A DNA stretch of 16,804 nt, taken from the NCBI GenBank assembly GCA_021805275.1, contig JAJZFQ010000120.1, forward strand, positions 1-16,804. The letters run 5' to 3'. Made by a program: the position numbers and the translations under genes. The notes beneath the pieces are model-generated. The model saw only the letters and a list, made by a program, of their open reading frames with translations, had not been told where the DNA came from and did no database searches. This document shows positions 1 to 7,549 of this stretch, piece after piece (position 1 is the stretch's first letter; each line of letters opens with the position of its first letter). This DNA comes from Pseudomonadota bacterium. GTDB taxonomy: Bacteria > Pseudomonadota > Gammaproteobacteria > Steroidobacterales > Steroidobacteraceae.

Positions 1-2424
1 TGCCAGGATCGTGTTCTCACCGACGGAGCGGATGATGTTCTCGATCTTGATGTCGTAATAATCAATGTTCGCCGAGAAATTCGGCAGCCAGCTCGGGGTG
101 AAGCCGATACCGAACGAACTCGTCAGTGCCGTTTCCGGCTGCAGGTTCGGGTTACCACCAACCAGCCCGTTGTACTGGTTAGCCGGATTCGCCGCCACCT
201 TGCCGTAGGCGCTGAGCGGCACGCCGGTCCGGGCGCACTGCGAGGGCGAGTACAGAGGAGTCGAACCCGCGCACGGATCCACCGACCCATCGAGACCGAC
301 GCTCTGCGGCGCGTACAGCTCCGTGACGTTCGGGGCACGCACGGCGCGCGTGAAGGTGCCGCGCACACGCACCTGCCGGTTCGGCGCCCAGGCCAGACCC
401 AGGGAGAATGTGTTGGTCTGGAACCCGAGGGCGTACGAGGAGTGCCGGAAGGAGTCGTCGGTCACCAGCGATTTGGCCCAGGGCTTATCCTGAATCAATG
501 GCAGGCGTCCTTCGAAGTACTCGTCCCAGGACTCGATGGCACCGCTGACCGGGAGCGTGGCACCGCCCTGTCCGGAAAGATCCCCGGTCATGAACTCCAC
601 ATCCGGCTGGGTGTAGGAGTTCACGTCGCGATATTCGGTACCGAGGGCCACCTGCAGACCCGAGTGGGCTGTTGGCAGCTGCACGTACTGACTGAGATCG
701 CCATTGAAATTCGTGTCAACAATCTGCTGAACGACCGCACCGCGCTGCAGACCCGGGGTCTGCAAGTACCGCACGGCTGCCGGAGTAACCTGTCCGGGCG
801 CGAAAATGTTCCACGGCACACAGCCAGCCGCCAGGCCCGAAGTGTTGCCCGATGCAGTGGCCGCACACTCCGGTGTGCTACCCGGCGTGTTTGGCGCGAC
901 TACAGATCCGTTGAGCACGCTGACGGCATCGAGCGCGTAGTTCAGCTTGGTCGTGGATACGTCGTTGTAATACGTTTCCAGAAGGTTGACGGTGCTGTAC
1001 TGATAGCTCGCGTTGTACGACCAATTGTCGTCGATCGCGCCTTTGATACCGATCACTTCACGCCAATCAATGTGCTGGAGGTTGTCCTGCCGGTTGCCGC
1101 CCTCGATGTTGCGGCGCAGGATATACAGGCCGTTACCGGGACCACCCGAGTTAACGAAGCCCGTCGTCGAACCGCCGCACCACGTCTGTAGCTCGGAGCT
1201 CGACAGGAACGGGTTGGCGCAATCGACGTTGGAGGCTGTGGCGAAGTCTCCAGAGGGGGCGATCTGCAAGACCGTCTGATCGTTCATGAACATGGTGCTG
1301 CCAAACACGATCGCGTGCGGGTTGATCGTGTAGTGCATGAATGCACCGGCGTTCCAGGTCTGATCCGGCGCCTGCATGTAGTTGAGCGGGCCGTAATTGA
1401 ACTTCGACTCAGCAGACAGCGGCAACAGCGCCCCGCCCGGACCAACGGTGTTGGCATCGGCCGTGGTGCCGCTGGCGTACTTCAAGAAAGTACCAGGGTA
1501 GGAGGTAAGCGACCCGGAGCAGTTGAAATTTCCGGTGCCCTTGGGCGGCAGGTAGCCGGAGGCCATCGAGCAGGCGCTGTAGGAGTAGCGGCTCTGCAGG
1601 GCCGCCGCGATGTTGCGGTAGCTGGCGTAAAAAGTGAAGTTGCCCTTGTTGTCGGGCGTATTCATGCCAGCGATGATGGTCAGCTGCTTCTGCGCACCCG
1701 TCGCCACGCTGCCAGGAGCCTCGGCGAAGCTATTGCCCGTTTGGGTGTTGAAATTTTGCAAATCGGTGATGACGTTCTGGCCATTCCCGTTGCTGTGGAA
1801 GAATCCGCCGCCGTTGGCGATGATCTTCACACCCTGGAAGTGCTGCATCAGCTTGAAGTTCACCACGCCCGCGACGGCATCCGCGCCGTACAGCGAAGAG
1901 GCGCCGCCGGTGAGAATCTGCACGTTCTCGATCAGCGCAGTCGGGATCATCTTCACGTCGGAGCCGCCACCGCGCGGATCGCCATACGGCATGCGCAGTC
2001 CGTCGATCAGCACCAGAGTGCGGTTCGACCCGAGGCCGCGCAGGTTCACCGTCTCCGTGCCGCTACCTCCGTTGATGCTGGTCGAGTTCTGGTCAGCGAA
2101 GACCTGGGGCAGGCGGTTCAGCACGTCATCGACGTTCACCGCGCCCATCTGTGAGAATTCCTTCGAGGAAACGAAGGTCACCGGGCTCATGGAAGTCTGG
2201 TTCGGCGATAGGGCGATACGCGAGCCCGTGACCACCACCTCCTGCAGCTGCGGCGCCAACGCCGCGCTGGCCGGCGCCACCGTCGAGTCCGCCGGGCCCG
2301 TTTGGGTCGCCTTGTGCGCGTTGGCCGCATTAGCCACCCCGAAGGCGGCAACCAGCGCTCCGCCCGCGAGGACAGTGCGGACAGCCGCGCGCACTAGGGG
2401 TTTGCCAAAATTATCGTTGACCAT
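1..2424 (-). CDS. TonB-dependent outer-membrane receptor (C-terminus cut by window edge)
   Basis: Outer-membrane active transporter that moves a ligand into the periplasm using TonB/ExbBD energy. From the ATG at 2424, 808 codons are visible and the frame stays open to base 1, so the last barrel strands lie outside the window. Residues 1 to about 33 form a signal peptide (hydrophobic core, then GVANA). A TonB-box-like QEVVVTG lies at 61-67, followed by a plug domain with LRGLGSNRTLVLIDG (128-142) and LYGADAVAGVVNFKL (178-192), then the barrel with aromatic-rich strands. The region near base 60-360 (RAVRAPNVTELY, then NPNLQPETA and an IDYYDIKIEN strand) is typical of the C-terminal third of the barrel. 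Several close Cys pairs lie in predicted loops. A strong GGGAGAG ribosome binding site precedes the ATG. The ligand is unknown. It is divergent from the sulfotransferase at 2883. Family assignment is secure; substrate class is not. Confidence 0.93.
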   Translation of the reverse strand, partial: MVNDNFGKPLVRAAVRTVLAGGALVAAFGVANAANAHKATQTGPADSTVAPASAALAPQLQEVVVTGSRIALSPNQTSMSPVTFVSSKEFSQMGAVNVDDVLNRLPQVFADQNSTSINGGSGTETVNLRGLGSNRTLVLIDGLRMPYGDPRGGGSDVKMIPTALIENVQILTGGASSLYGADAVAGVVNFKLMQHFQGVKIIANGGGFFHSNGNGQNVITDLQNFNTQTGNSFAEAPGSVATGAQKQLTIIAGMNTPDNKGNFTFYASYRNIAAALQSRYSYSACSMASGYLPPKGTGNFNCSGSLTSYPGTFLKYASGTTADANTVGPGGALLPLSAESKFNYGPLNYMQAPDQTWNAGAFMHYTINPHAIVFGSTMFMNDQTVLQIAPSGDFATASNVDCANPFLSSSELQTWCGGSTTGFVNSGGPGNGLYILRRNIEGGNRQDNLQHIDWREVIGIKGAIDDNWSYNASYQYSTVNLLETYYNDVSTTKLNYALDAVSVLNGSVVAPNTPGSTPECAATASGNTSGLAAGCVPWNIFAPGQVTPAAVRYLQTPGLQRGAVVQQIVDTNFNGDLSQYVQLPTAHSGLQVALGTEYRDVNSYTQPDVEFMTGDLSGQGGATLPVSGAIESWDEYFEGRLPLIQDKPWAKSLVTDDSFRHSSYALGFQTNTFSLGLAWAPNRQVRVRGTFTRAVRAPNVTELYAPQSVGLDGSVDPCAGSTPLYSPSQCARTGVPLSAYGKVAANPANQYNGLVGGNPNLQPETALTSSFGIGFTPSWLPNFSANIDYYDIKIENIIRSVGENTILA

Positions 2425-2595
2425 GAGGTCGCTCTCCCAATGGCTATTTATTTGTGATTGCGCCTGATGGCAAAGAATGCGCATGAGCGACGATCGGGCG
2501 TTCCTACCGTCGCCATCGACGGGTGCGCCTGGCTCCCTTTAGCGCGGTGCTGCCCGGACGTCTATCGCTCCTGTGGCCTTTGCACCAGCGGTCCG

Positions 2596-2601
2596 AATAT
2601 A
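2596..2601 (-). promoter_or_regulatory. Candidate -10 box for the left TonB receptor
   Basis: On the minus strand GCTATATT gives a TATATT -10 (5 of 6 matches). A weak TTGCGC lies 16 bp upstream. Transcription would begin near 2589, giving a leader of about 165 nt before the ATG at 2424. The same GCTAT-type -10 recurs before other genes in this window. No mapping data; inferred from consensus only. Confidence 0.4.
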
Positions 2602-2816
2602 GCACACTGTCTCAATGGCGCAACACCGCGGATGTGCGTCCGCTCGTACCAGCGGCTCGCTTTGTCGCATCGAGGGCGCGGCTGCGGGGCGTAATTTGCG
2701 GCAGAATCATCTGCGCGGCGTGGACCGTGCGCCGCGCGGCAGCGCGCAAGCAACGGATTCTCGAGGGGTGCCGCGATGCATCTGATGCCACAGTGCAACA
2801 TTGAGGGCCACGCAAA

Positions 2817-2834
2817 CGTTGCGACTCTGCAACA
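2817..2834. promoter_or_regulatory. Candidate operator, CGTTGC-N6-GCAACA (copy 1)
   Basis: Perfect inverted repeat GTTGC (2818-2822) / GCAAC (2829-2833) with a 6-bp spacer GACTCT, flanked by C and A. An overlapping second inverted repeat, CGCAA-ACG-TTGCG, lies at 2811-2823. The site is centred about 54 bp upstream of the predicted ST1 transcription start and about 400 bp upstream of the left TonB start codon. The same arrangement, including flanking bases, occurs at 14592-14609 upstream of the second TonB receptor. The regulator is unknown. Confidence 0.45.
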
Positions 2835-2866
2835 GCGTCTCCGAGCGCATGCAGAGCGGCCTCGGC

Positions 2867-2872
2867 TATGAT
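2867..2872 (+). promoter_or_regulatory. Candidate -10 box of ST1
   Basis: GGCTATGATG contains TATGAT (5 of 6 matches to TATAAT). No good -35 is seen 16-18 bp upstream. The predicted start of transcription is at about 2879, next to GTG 2880 and ATG 2883, which implies a nearly leaderless mRNA and argues against the in-frame ATGs at 2868 and 2871. Confidence 0.4.
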
Positions 2873-2882
2873 GCGCCCCGTG

Positions 2883-4472
2883 ATGGCACTGTCTCAGAGC
2901 GCGCTCGAGAAGCAAGTCAGCGAGCAACTGGCCCGGGGGGACCTGGGTGCCGCCGCTGCAGCGGCCGCCCAGTGCCGCCAGTCTTGGCCGAACGGCGCAG
3001 GGGGATGGCTGCTGGGCAGCATCGTCGCTTTGCTGGGCGGGGACCGCGATGAAGCGCTCGCGCTCATCGAGGCGTATTTGCGCACCCAACCAGATGACGC
3101 TCAGTGCCTGCTGCAAAAGGCCGAATGTCTTCTGGCGCGCAATGACCGCGCGGCCGCCCTCTCTGCGGCCGAGAGCGCGGCCGCCCATGCCCGGGAGATA
3201 CCGGCCACCATGGAGGCCGTCGGGGAATTTCTCATTCAGGCCGGAGAGCATGCGCGCGCAGTGGCAATTTACGATTGCGCGCTCGAGAGCGAGCACCGGG
3301 ATCGGGTTCGACGTGCCACGCTCCTCGCCCGGCGGGCCGCCGCGCACCGGATCCTCGGGCAGTTCGAATTGGCCGAGCGGGACTACGAAGCAGTGCTGGC
3401 CATCGACCCGGTTGCACCGAAGGTTCTCAAGGCCTTGAGCGAGCTGCGCCGCCAGACCAGCGAGCGCAATTGGATCGAGCAGATGCAGCGGGCGCTCGCG
3501 CGCCTGCCGCCACAATCCGAGCATGCGGCCATCGTGCACTTCGGCCTCGCCAAGTCCTACCAGGACCTCGGCGACCATGCGGCGAGCTGGCAGCACCTGA
3601 GCGCGGCGAACCGCATCGAGCGGGCGCTCATCGAGTACAGCCCCGATCCCGATCGAGCACTCATGCGCGCGATGGAAGAGATCTTCACGACGGCGCAGTC
3701 CGATCCGCTCGAGGCCCGCAGCGAGCGGCCGATCTTCATCATCGGCCTGCCGCGTTGCGGGTCGACCCTGGTCGAACAGATCCTCTCCAACCACCCCGAA
3801 GTACGGGCCTGCGGCGAACTGACCGCCATGACCGATGCGATCCTCACCGTCGGCGATCGCCTCAGCGGCCCGCAGCCGATCGACGCCCGCAGCCACGCGC
3901 AGCGCCTCGCGGAGCTCGACGGCGGAGCACTCGCTCAGGAATATTTGGCCCGACTCCACCCGTTGGCTGACGCGCAGACGCGGTGGACGGACAAGCAGCT
4001 GATCAATTTCCTTTACTGCCCGCTGCTGCTGCGAACCTTTCCACAGGCGCGGATCGTGCATGTGACGCGCCACCCGCTGGCGGCCTGCCACGCGATCTAC
4101 CGCACTCGCTTCACCACCGGCGGCTATCCGTTCGCCTACGACCTGACGGAAATCGCCGAGTTCTACATCGGATACCGACGCCTCATGGCGCACTGGCACC
4201 GCCTGCTGCCCGGGCGGATCCTCGATCTGCCGTACGAGGCGCTCGTGACCGGATTCGAGCCCGCAGTGCGGCAGTTGCTTGACTCTGTCGGCCTGCCCTT
4301 CGATAGCGCCTGCCTTGAGTTTCACCGCAATCCCGCGCCCGTCATCACCGCAAGCTCGGTGCAGGTGCGCCAGCCGCTGTACAACTCCTCGCTCGATCTG
4401 TGGAAGCACTATGCCGAGGGGCTGGCCCCGGCGCGGGCGCGGCTCGAAGTCGCTGGCATAGCCCTCGACTGA
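2883..4472 (+). CDS. TPR-repeat sulfotransferase ST1
   Basis: Cytosolic TPR-fused sulfotransferase (PF13469-like) expected to transfer sulfate from PAPS to a peptide, protein or small-molecule hydroxyl. It has 529 residues from ATG 2883; the frame is open from ATG 2868 (534 residues), and motif positions below use 2868 as residue 1. Alpha-helical TPR-like repeats fill roughly residues 20-270. The 5'-phosphosulfate loop IIGLPRCGSTLVEQ has P295; TDKQLINF has D375-K376; the 3'-phosphate motif VTRHP has R401. The C-terminus has the family ending VRQPLYNSS...W.HY. All key motifs are intact. No clear Shine-Dalgarno precedes any candidate start; 2883 is preferred because a -10 box overlaps 2868. It is convergent, 12 bp away, with the gene ending at 4485. 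The substrate cannot be read from sequence. Start position is the main uncertainty. Confidence 0.9.
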   Translation: MALSQSALEKQVSEQLARGDLGAAAAAAAQCRQSWPNGAGGWLLGSIVALLGGDRDEALALIEAYLRTQPDDAQCLLQKAECLLARNDRAAALSAAESAAAHAREIPATMEAVGEFLIQAGEHARAVAIYDCALESEHRDRVRRATLLARRAAAHRILGQFELAERDYEAVLAIDPVAPKVLKALSELRRQTSERNWIEQMQRALARLPPQSEHAAIVHFGLAKSYQDLGDHAASWQHLSAANRIERALIEYSPDPDRALMRAMEEIFTTAQSDPLEARSERPIFIIGLPRCGSTLVEQILSNHPEVRACGELTAMTDAILTVGDRLSGPQPIDARSHAQRLAELDGGALAQEYLARLHPLADAQTRWTDKQLINFLYCPLLLRTFPQARIVHVTRHPLAACHAIYRTRFTTGGYPFAYDLTEIAEFYIGYRRLMAHWHRLLPGRILDLPYEALVTGFEPAVRQLLDSVGLPFDSACLEFHRNPAPVITASSVQVRQPLYNSSLDLWKHYAEGLAPARARLEVAGIALD

Positions 4473-4484
4473 TCGGCGTGCCGC

Positions 4485-5084
4485 TCAGCGGATTCGTGTC
4501 ACCTTGCAGGAGCGGCGCGACGGCAGGCTCAGCAGATACGATCCGAGCCAGCCCCGCGAGATCGTCACGACATCGCCCACCCGGGCGAACAGCCCGCCGC
4601 CGGCATTCAACTGCGCCCAGACCTGATGGTTGGCGAGCGTGAAGATATCGCGATCGTCTGCCGTCCTCTGTAAAACGACGATGCGCGAGGTGACGTGCTT
4701 GAGTTGCCGCGGCAGCTTCACGACCGCCGCCTCGCGCGCTGCGATCTGCGCAGGCGCCAGACCGAAAGTGCGGCTGGGACTGAGATCGGGATCGACGCTG
4801 GCCGCTGAAGCTACGGGCACGGCGGGACGATCCACGGCGGGCGGAGCCGCCCCCTTGGCGAGCATCGCCGACTCGCGGTCGAAGCAGGCGAGCCTTGCGG
4901 CGTTGTGCGGAATGCGCCGGCAGGCGAGAAGGGCTGCTGCCCACCGCGGCGGCGGACGCGGCGAGGCCCAGGCGGCAGAAGAGCCGATACAGGCCAGCCC
5001 GACGAGAACCCAGGGCACGGCCGCTATCCCGCGCGCTGCCGGTGCACAGCCGCGCGGGACCGAAGAGACAGGACTGCGCTTCAT
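4485..5084 (-). CDS. Exported hypothetical protein with a C-x11-C RLACFD motif
   Basis: 199-residue predicted periplasmic protein. Residues 1-40 are a Sec signal peptide (positively charged start, hydrophobic AVPWVLVGLACIG, cleavage after AWA). The mature N-terminus has LLACRRIPHNAARLACFDRE, with Cys55 and Cys67. This C...I.....RLACYD-type pattern is seen in many small exported proteobacterial proteins, including some secretion-linked ones, so it does not fix a function. The C-terminal half (about 125-199) is beta-rich, with FTLANHQVW and a GD.VTI.RG.LGSYLL stretch recalling small SH3-like or OB-like folds. The longer frame to 5147 is not used, because a TATACT -10 box puts transcription right at ATG 5084. 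It is convergent with ST1 and divergent from the oxygenase at 5174. Function unknown. Confidence 0.75.
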   Translation of the reverse strand: MKRSPVSSVPRGCAPAARGIAAVPWVLVGLACIGSSAAWASPRPPPRWAAALLACRRIPHNAARLACFDRESAMLAKGAAPPAVDRPAVPVASAASVDPDLSPSRTFGLAPAQIAAREAAVVKLPRQLKHVTSRIVVLQRTADDRDIFTLANHQVWAQLNAGGGLFARVGDVVTISRGWLGSYLLSLPSRRSCKVTRIR

Positions 5085-5090
5085 AGAGCC

Positions 5091-5096
5091 AGTATA
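5091..5096 (-). promoter_or_regulatory. Candidate -10 box of the 4485-5084 gene
   Basis: GGGCTATACTGG on the minus strand gives TATACT (5 of 6). Counting the last T as -7 puts +1 at 5084, exactly the A of the ATG, so the transcript may be leaderless. No -35 consensus is visible. Confidence 0.45.
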
Positions 5097-5128
5097 GCCC
5101 GAAGCGCGCCTGCAGCCGCGTGCGCAGT

Positions 5129-5134
5129 TACAAT
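5129..5134 (+). promoter_or_regulatory. Candidate -10 box of the 5174 oxygenase gene
   Basis: AGTTACAATCC holds TACAAT (5 of 6). Predicted +1 is near 5141, leaving a leader of about 33 nt with a weak GGTGAG ribosome binding site before ATG 5174. No clear -35. It lies back to back with the minus-strand promoter at 5091. Confidence 0.4.
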
Positions 5135-5173
5135 CCGCAAAGCGCAATCCAGCGGGCTCCGGTGAGACGGCCT

Positions 5174-5836
5174 ATGGCTCCTAAGCTGTTCAATCTGTTC
5201 GCGGTGCCGTTCGCGATCGGTCGCCATCCGGATGAGGCTCGGCTGAACCCGGCGCTGCGTGCGTTCGTGCTCGCGGCCGAGCGCGGCGGTGAGGCCAATC
5301 CCCGCCCGCTCACCTACCGCAATGAGGCGCTGTTCGAGAGCCCCTTCGATCTGTTCCGCAACGCCGATCCGGCGGTACAGGAGCTGAAGCGGTTCTGCTG
5401 GGACCAACTTCTCGCGGTGATCGGCAGGCTCAACGGCTACGATGTGCCGACGCTCTTGCGGCTGCAGATCTACAACGACTGCTGGTTCCACGTCACGCGG
5501 CGCGGCGGCTACTTCGGCCTCCACAATCACCCGAACGCCTCCTGGAGCGGAGTGTATTGCGTCGATCCGGGGCGGCACGATCCGGACAAGAACATGAGCG
5601 GCGTACTCTCATTCATCAATCCGACGATCATGCACGCGATGCACATGGATGCGGGAATCGCACGGATGCCGCTACCGTACGGGCACCACGTCGCGAATTT
5701 CACCTTGGAGGCCGGTCAGCTGGTGCTCTTCCCGTCCTGGTTGTTGCACGACGTCAAGCCGTTCGAGGGCGAGGGCGAGCGCATCACGATCGCCTTCAAC
5801 TGCTGGTTCACGCTGCCGGATGCGCCTGCCAGCTGA
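5174..5836 (+). CDS. Putative 2OG-Fe(II) oxygenase, TIGR02466/PF13759 type
   Basis: 220-residue cytosolic enzyme of the double-stranded beta-helix oxygenase class that uses 2-oxoglutarate, O2 and Fe(II), usually to hydroxylate a substrate. The N-terminal MAPKLFNLFAVPFAI matches the family's usual opening. The metal region reads GLHNHPNASWSGVY with H117 and H119; the distal histidine is H192 in LVLFPSWLLHDVKPF; the 2OG-binding arginine is probably R203 in ERITIAFN. The first metal motif is H-x-H rather than the textbook H-x-D. ATG 5174 is preferred over GTG 5120 because homology starts here and the -10 box at 5129 lies between them. The family is often found with, or fused to, TPR proteins, in keeping with the TPR-sulfotransferases on both sides. 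It ends 8 bp before the convergent ST2. Substrate unknown. Confidence 0.87.
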   Translation: MAPKLFNLFAVPFAIGRHPDEARLNPALRAFVLAAERGGEANPRPLTYRNEALFESPFDLFRNADPAVQELKRFCWDQLLAVIGRLNGYDVPTLLRLQIYNDCWFHVTRRGGYFGLHNHPNASWSGVYCVDPGRHDPDKNMSGVLSFINPTIMHAMHMDAGIARMPLPYGHHVANFTLEAGQLVLFPSWLLHDVKPFEGEGERITIAFNCWFTLPDAPAS

Positions 5837-5844
5837 CCCGGCCG

Positions 5845-7470
5845 TCAGTCCGGATCGTAGTAGAAGCGCTTCACCCACGGGTCGAGCACCGCGCGCACCG
5901 GCTCGAACGCACCGCGGTAGTGCCGCCACAGTCCGATGCCCTCCGTGCCGAGATTATGGATCCACTGCGCGAGGCTCAGCGCCGGTTCGTCGCGTTCGCG
6001 CGCCCGCAGCGCGAAGTCTCGCATCGCCGGATGCCACTCGAGTCCGAGGAATTCGCAGACACGCCTCATTTCGCGCGCGAATCCAGTCACCACATCCTCG
6101 TGGCGCACCAGACAGGCCTCGAGCGAGAACAGCGACGTGAATCCGATCAGCAGCTGCATCACCGCGGCGTAATAGCGCGCGGCACCCTCGATCGTCAGCA
6201 GCTCATAGGCCGGAGCACTCATCGCCAGGCGGTTGCGGAAGCTGCTGAACACGACGTCGCGCGGATCGCGGCAGGCGAAGACGATCTTCGCGGAAGGGAA
6301 CAGCCGCAGGATGAGCGGCAGCTTCAGCGTATTCAGCGCGCAGCAGTCCACGAACACCTTGCCGCTCAGTTCGAGCCCCGAGGCGCTCACGCGCCGCCAG
6401 TACGCCGCGCGGAAGTGCTCGAGCGTCTGCGGGCTGGCCCCCCAAAGTCGCTCGAGGTCCTCTGGCCGGCGCATGAACTCGAGAACTGCCTCGGCGAGGC
6501 ATTCCCGCTCCACGAGCGTCGCGACCTCCGGGTGACCCTCGAGAATGACGCTGAGGAGCCGCGTGCCCGAGCGTGGAAAACCTATAATGAACACGTGCTC
6601 CTTCGCCGGCGCGCTCGGCGCAGCTTTCGGGCCGCGCGCGGCGAGCCCACCCGCCGCGACCCGATCGAACCAGCCCGTCAGCGCCTCGGCATAGTCGAGC
6701 GCACTGGCGAAGCGGCCGGCGTAGCGGCGCAGCAGCGCCTGATTGCAACTCGTGTACGCTGCGAAAGCCTCCTCGTAACGCCCCTCGGCATCGAGCACAT
6801 CGCCGAGCAACCCCTCCACGTAGGCGCGCTCTATGTCCGCCAGACGCCTTCCGTCGAGCAGTTCCTGCAACCGCACCTCTGCCCGCCCGAGCTGGCGCTC
6901 ACCGAACTCCACGGCCGCTAGGCTCATGACACCCTCCGCCAGCCCCGGTGCTACGGCCAGTGCCTTCTGCGCCCACGTGCGAGCATCGCCGTAGGCGCCG
7001 CGCCGGCAGGCAATGCTCGAAAGTCCGGCCAACGCCGTCGCATGAGTGGCATCGAGCTCGACCGCCCGCTCATAGCTCGCCTGTGCTTCGGCAATCGCCC
7101 CGAGGGCCCGCAGAGCATTACCCCGGTTGGCATGGAGGTGGCCGCGCGCCGGATCGAAACCGATCGCCGCGTCGAACTGCTCGAGGGCTTCCGGCGCGCG
7201 CTCGAGGCTGAGCAGACACAGCCCGAGGGCATTGCGGCAGTCGATGTCCCCAGAGGCGATCTGCACCGCGCGGCGCAGCAGAGGTTCGGCCTCGGCGCAA
7301 CGCCCTTCGCGCTCCAGACCGAGCGCGGCGAGATTCAGCAGCAGCGGGTGCTCGAGACCCTCGGCCAGCGCGGCGCGCGCCTGCGCGATGGCTTCGTCGT
7401 GATGAGCGGCCCGGGCCTGGGCCAGGATGGCGCTGAGCCGCGCCTGATCAGCCGCCGGATCCCGTTCCAT
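5845..7470 (-). CDS. TPR-repeat sulfotransferase ST2 with altered D-K-x-P motif
   Basis: 541-residue intact reading frame. Residues about 10-230 are TPR units (for example NALGLCLLSLERAPEALEQFD and HANRGNALRALG). The sulfotransferase domain has the 5'-phosphosulfate loop FIIGFPRSGT (P299) and the 3'-phosphate motif CRDPRD (R401-D405). Between them, family members usually have V-D-K-x-P-L-N; here it reads VDCCALN (D375, C376, C377, A378), so the conserved Lys and Pro are gone. The decayed paralogue at 8010-9531 keeps VDKSPLN, so the loss is specific to this copy. Activity may be lost or changed. ATG 7470 begins MERDPAADQ, which aligns with MRRDPQAER of ST3, supporting the start; the Shine-Dalgarno is weak. 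It is convergent with the 5174 oxygenase and divergent from the lipoprotein gene. Best relative in the window is ST3, not ST1. Confidence 0.9.
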   Translation of the reverse strand: MERDPAADQARLSAILAQARAAHHDEAIAQARAALAEGLEHPLLLNLAALGLEREGRCAEAEPLLRRAVQIASGDIDCRNALGLCLLSLERAPEALEQFDAAIGFDPARGHLHANRGNALRALGAIAEAQASYERAVELDATHATALAGLSSIACRRGAYGDARTWAQKALAVAPGLAEGVMSLAAVEFGERQLGRAEVRLQELLDGRRLADIERAYVEGLLGDVLDAEGRYEEAFAAYTSCNQALLRRYAGRFASALDYAEALTGWFDRVAAGGLAARGPKAAPSAPAKEHVFIIGFPRSGTRLLSVILEGHPEVATLVERECLAEAVLEFMRRPEDLERLWGASPQTLEHFRAAYWRRVSASGLELSGKVFVDCCALNTLKLPLILRLFPSAKIVFACRDPRDVVFSSFRNRLAMSAPAYELLTIEGAARYYAAVMQLLIGFTSLFSLEACLVRHEDVVTGFAREMRRVCEFLGLEWHPAMRDFALRARERDEPALSLAQWIHNLGTEGIGLWRHYRGAFEPVRAVLDPWVKRFYYDPD

Positions 7471-7502
7471 GGGGTCTCGATTTCGGGTGTGTCATGCGCG
7501 TG

Positions 7503-7508
7503 AGTATA
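7503..7508 (-). promoter_or_regulatory. Candidate -10 box of ST2
   Basis: GTTTATACTCAC on the minus strand gives TATACT (5 of 6). Predicted +1 is near 7496, a leader of about 26 nt before ATG 7470. The ATG at 7495 sits at this start but is in another frame and stops after 15 codons. No clear -35. Confidence 0.4.
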
Positions 7509-7516
7509 AACCGCGC

Positions 7517-7522
7517 TACAGT
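7517..7522 (+). promoter_or_regulatory. Candidate -10 box of the lipoprotein gene
   Basis: GCTACAGT contains TACAGT (4 of 6) and would start transcription near 7529. A strong ribosome binding site AAAGGAGAT (7536-7544) follows, 5 nt before ATG 7550. It overlaps the divergent ST2 promoter region, so the two genes may compete for or share regulation. Confidence 0.3.
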
Positions 7523-7549
7523 AGCTCCCAGAATTAAAGGAGATCTGCC

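Larger units (their letters stand above)
2425..2882. other. Divergent intergenic region between TonB receptor and ST1
   Basis: This 458-bp stretch carries no convincing gene: the short frames in it lack family resemblance and ribosome binding sites. It holds the -10 candidates for both flanking genes (2596-2601 minus, 2867-2872 plus). It also has an 8-bp GC hairpin without a T run (GCGCGGCG at 2713-2720 with CGCCGCGC at 2730-2737). At 2795-2834 there is a cluster of GCAA/TTGC half-sites, including the inverted repeat annotated separately. Confidence 0.6.

Noticed and set aside
442..2154. Plus-strand frames (442-1191, 1315-2154) opposite the left TonB receptor
   Set aside because: The minus-strand receptor reading explains the region fully; the plus frames show no domain or start signal.
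2445..2473. Promoter TTGCCA-17-TAAATA immediately upstream of the left TonB start
   Set aside because: The -35 is good but the -10 matches only 3 of 6, and the start would fall almost on the ribosome binding site. The box at 2596-2601 is a better candidate.
2458..2804. Two short plus-strand frames in the divergent intergenic region
   Set aside because: No ribosome binding site or family resemblance, and they overlap the predicted receptor leader and promoter.
2562..4409. 615-codon open frame on the minus strand opposite ST1
   Set aside because: It lies antisense to a gene with clear sulfotransferase motifs and has Arg/Gly/Ala-rich, low-complexity composition with no domain. It is a by-product of high GC at third codon positions.
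5557..6921. 454-codon plus-strand frame across the oxygenase end and ST2
   Set aside because: Crosses two convergent genes with solid motif support; composition is that of a shadow frame.
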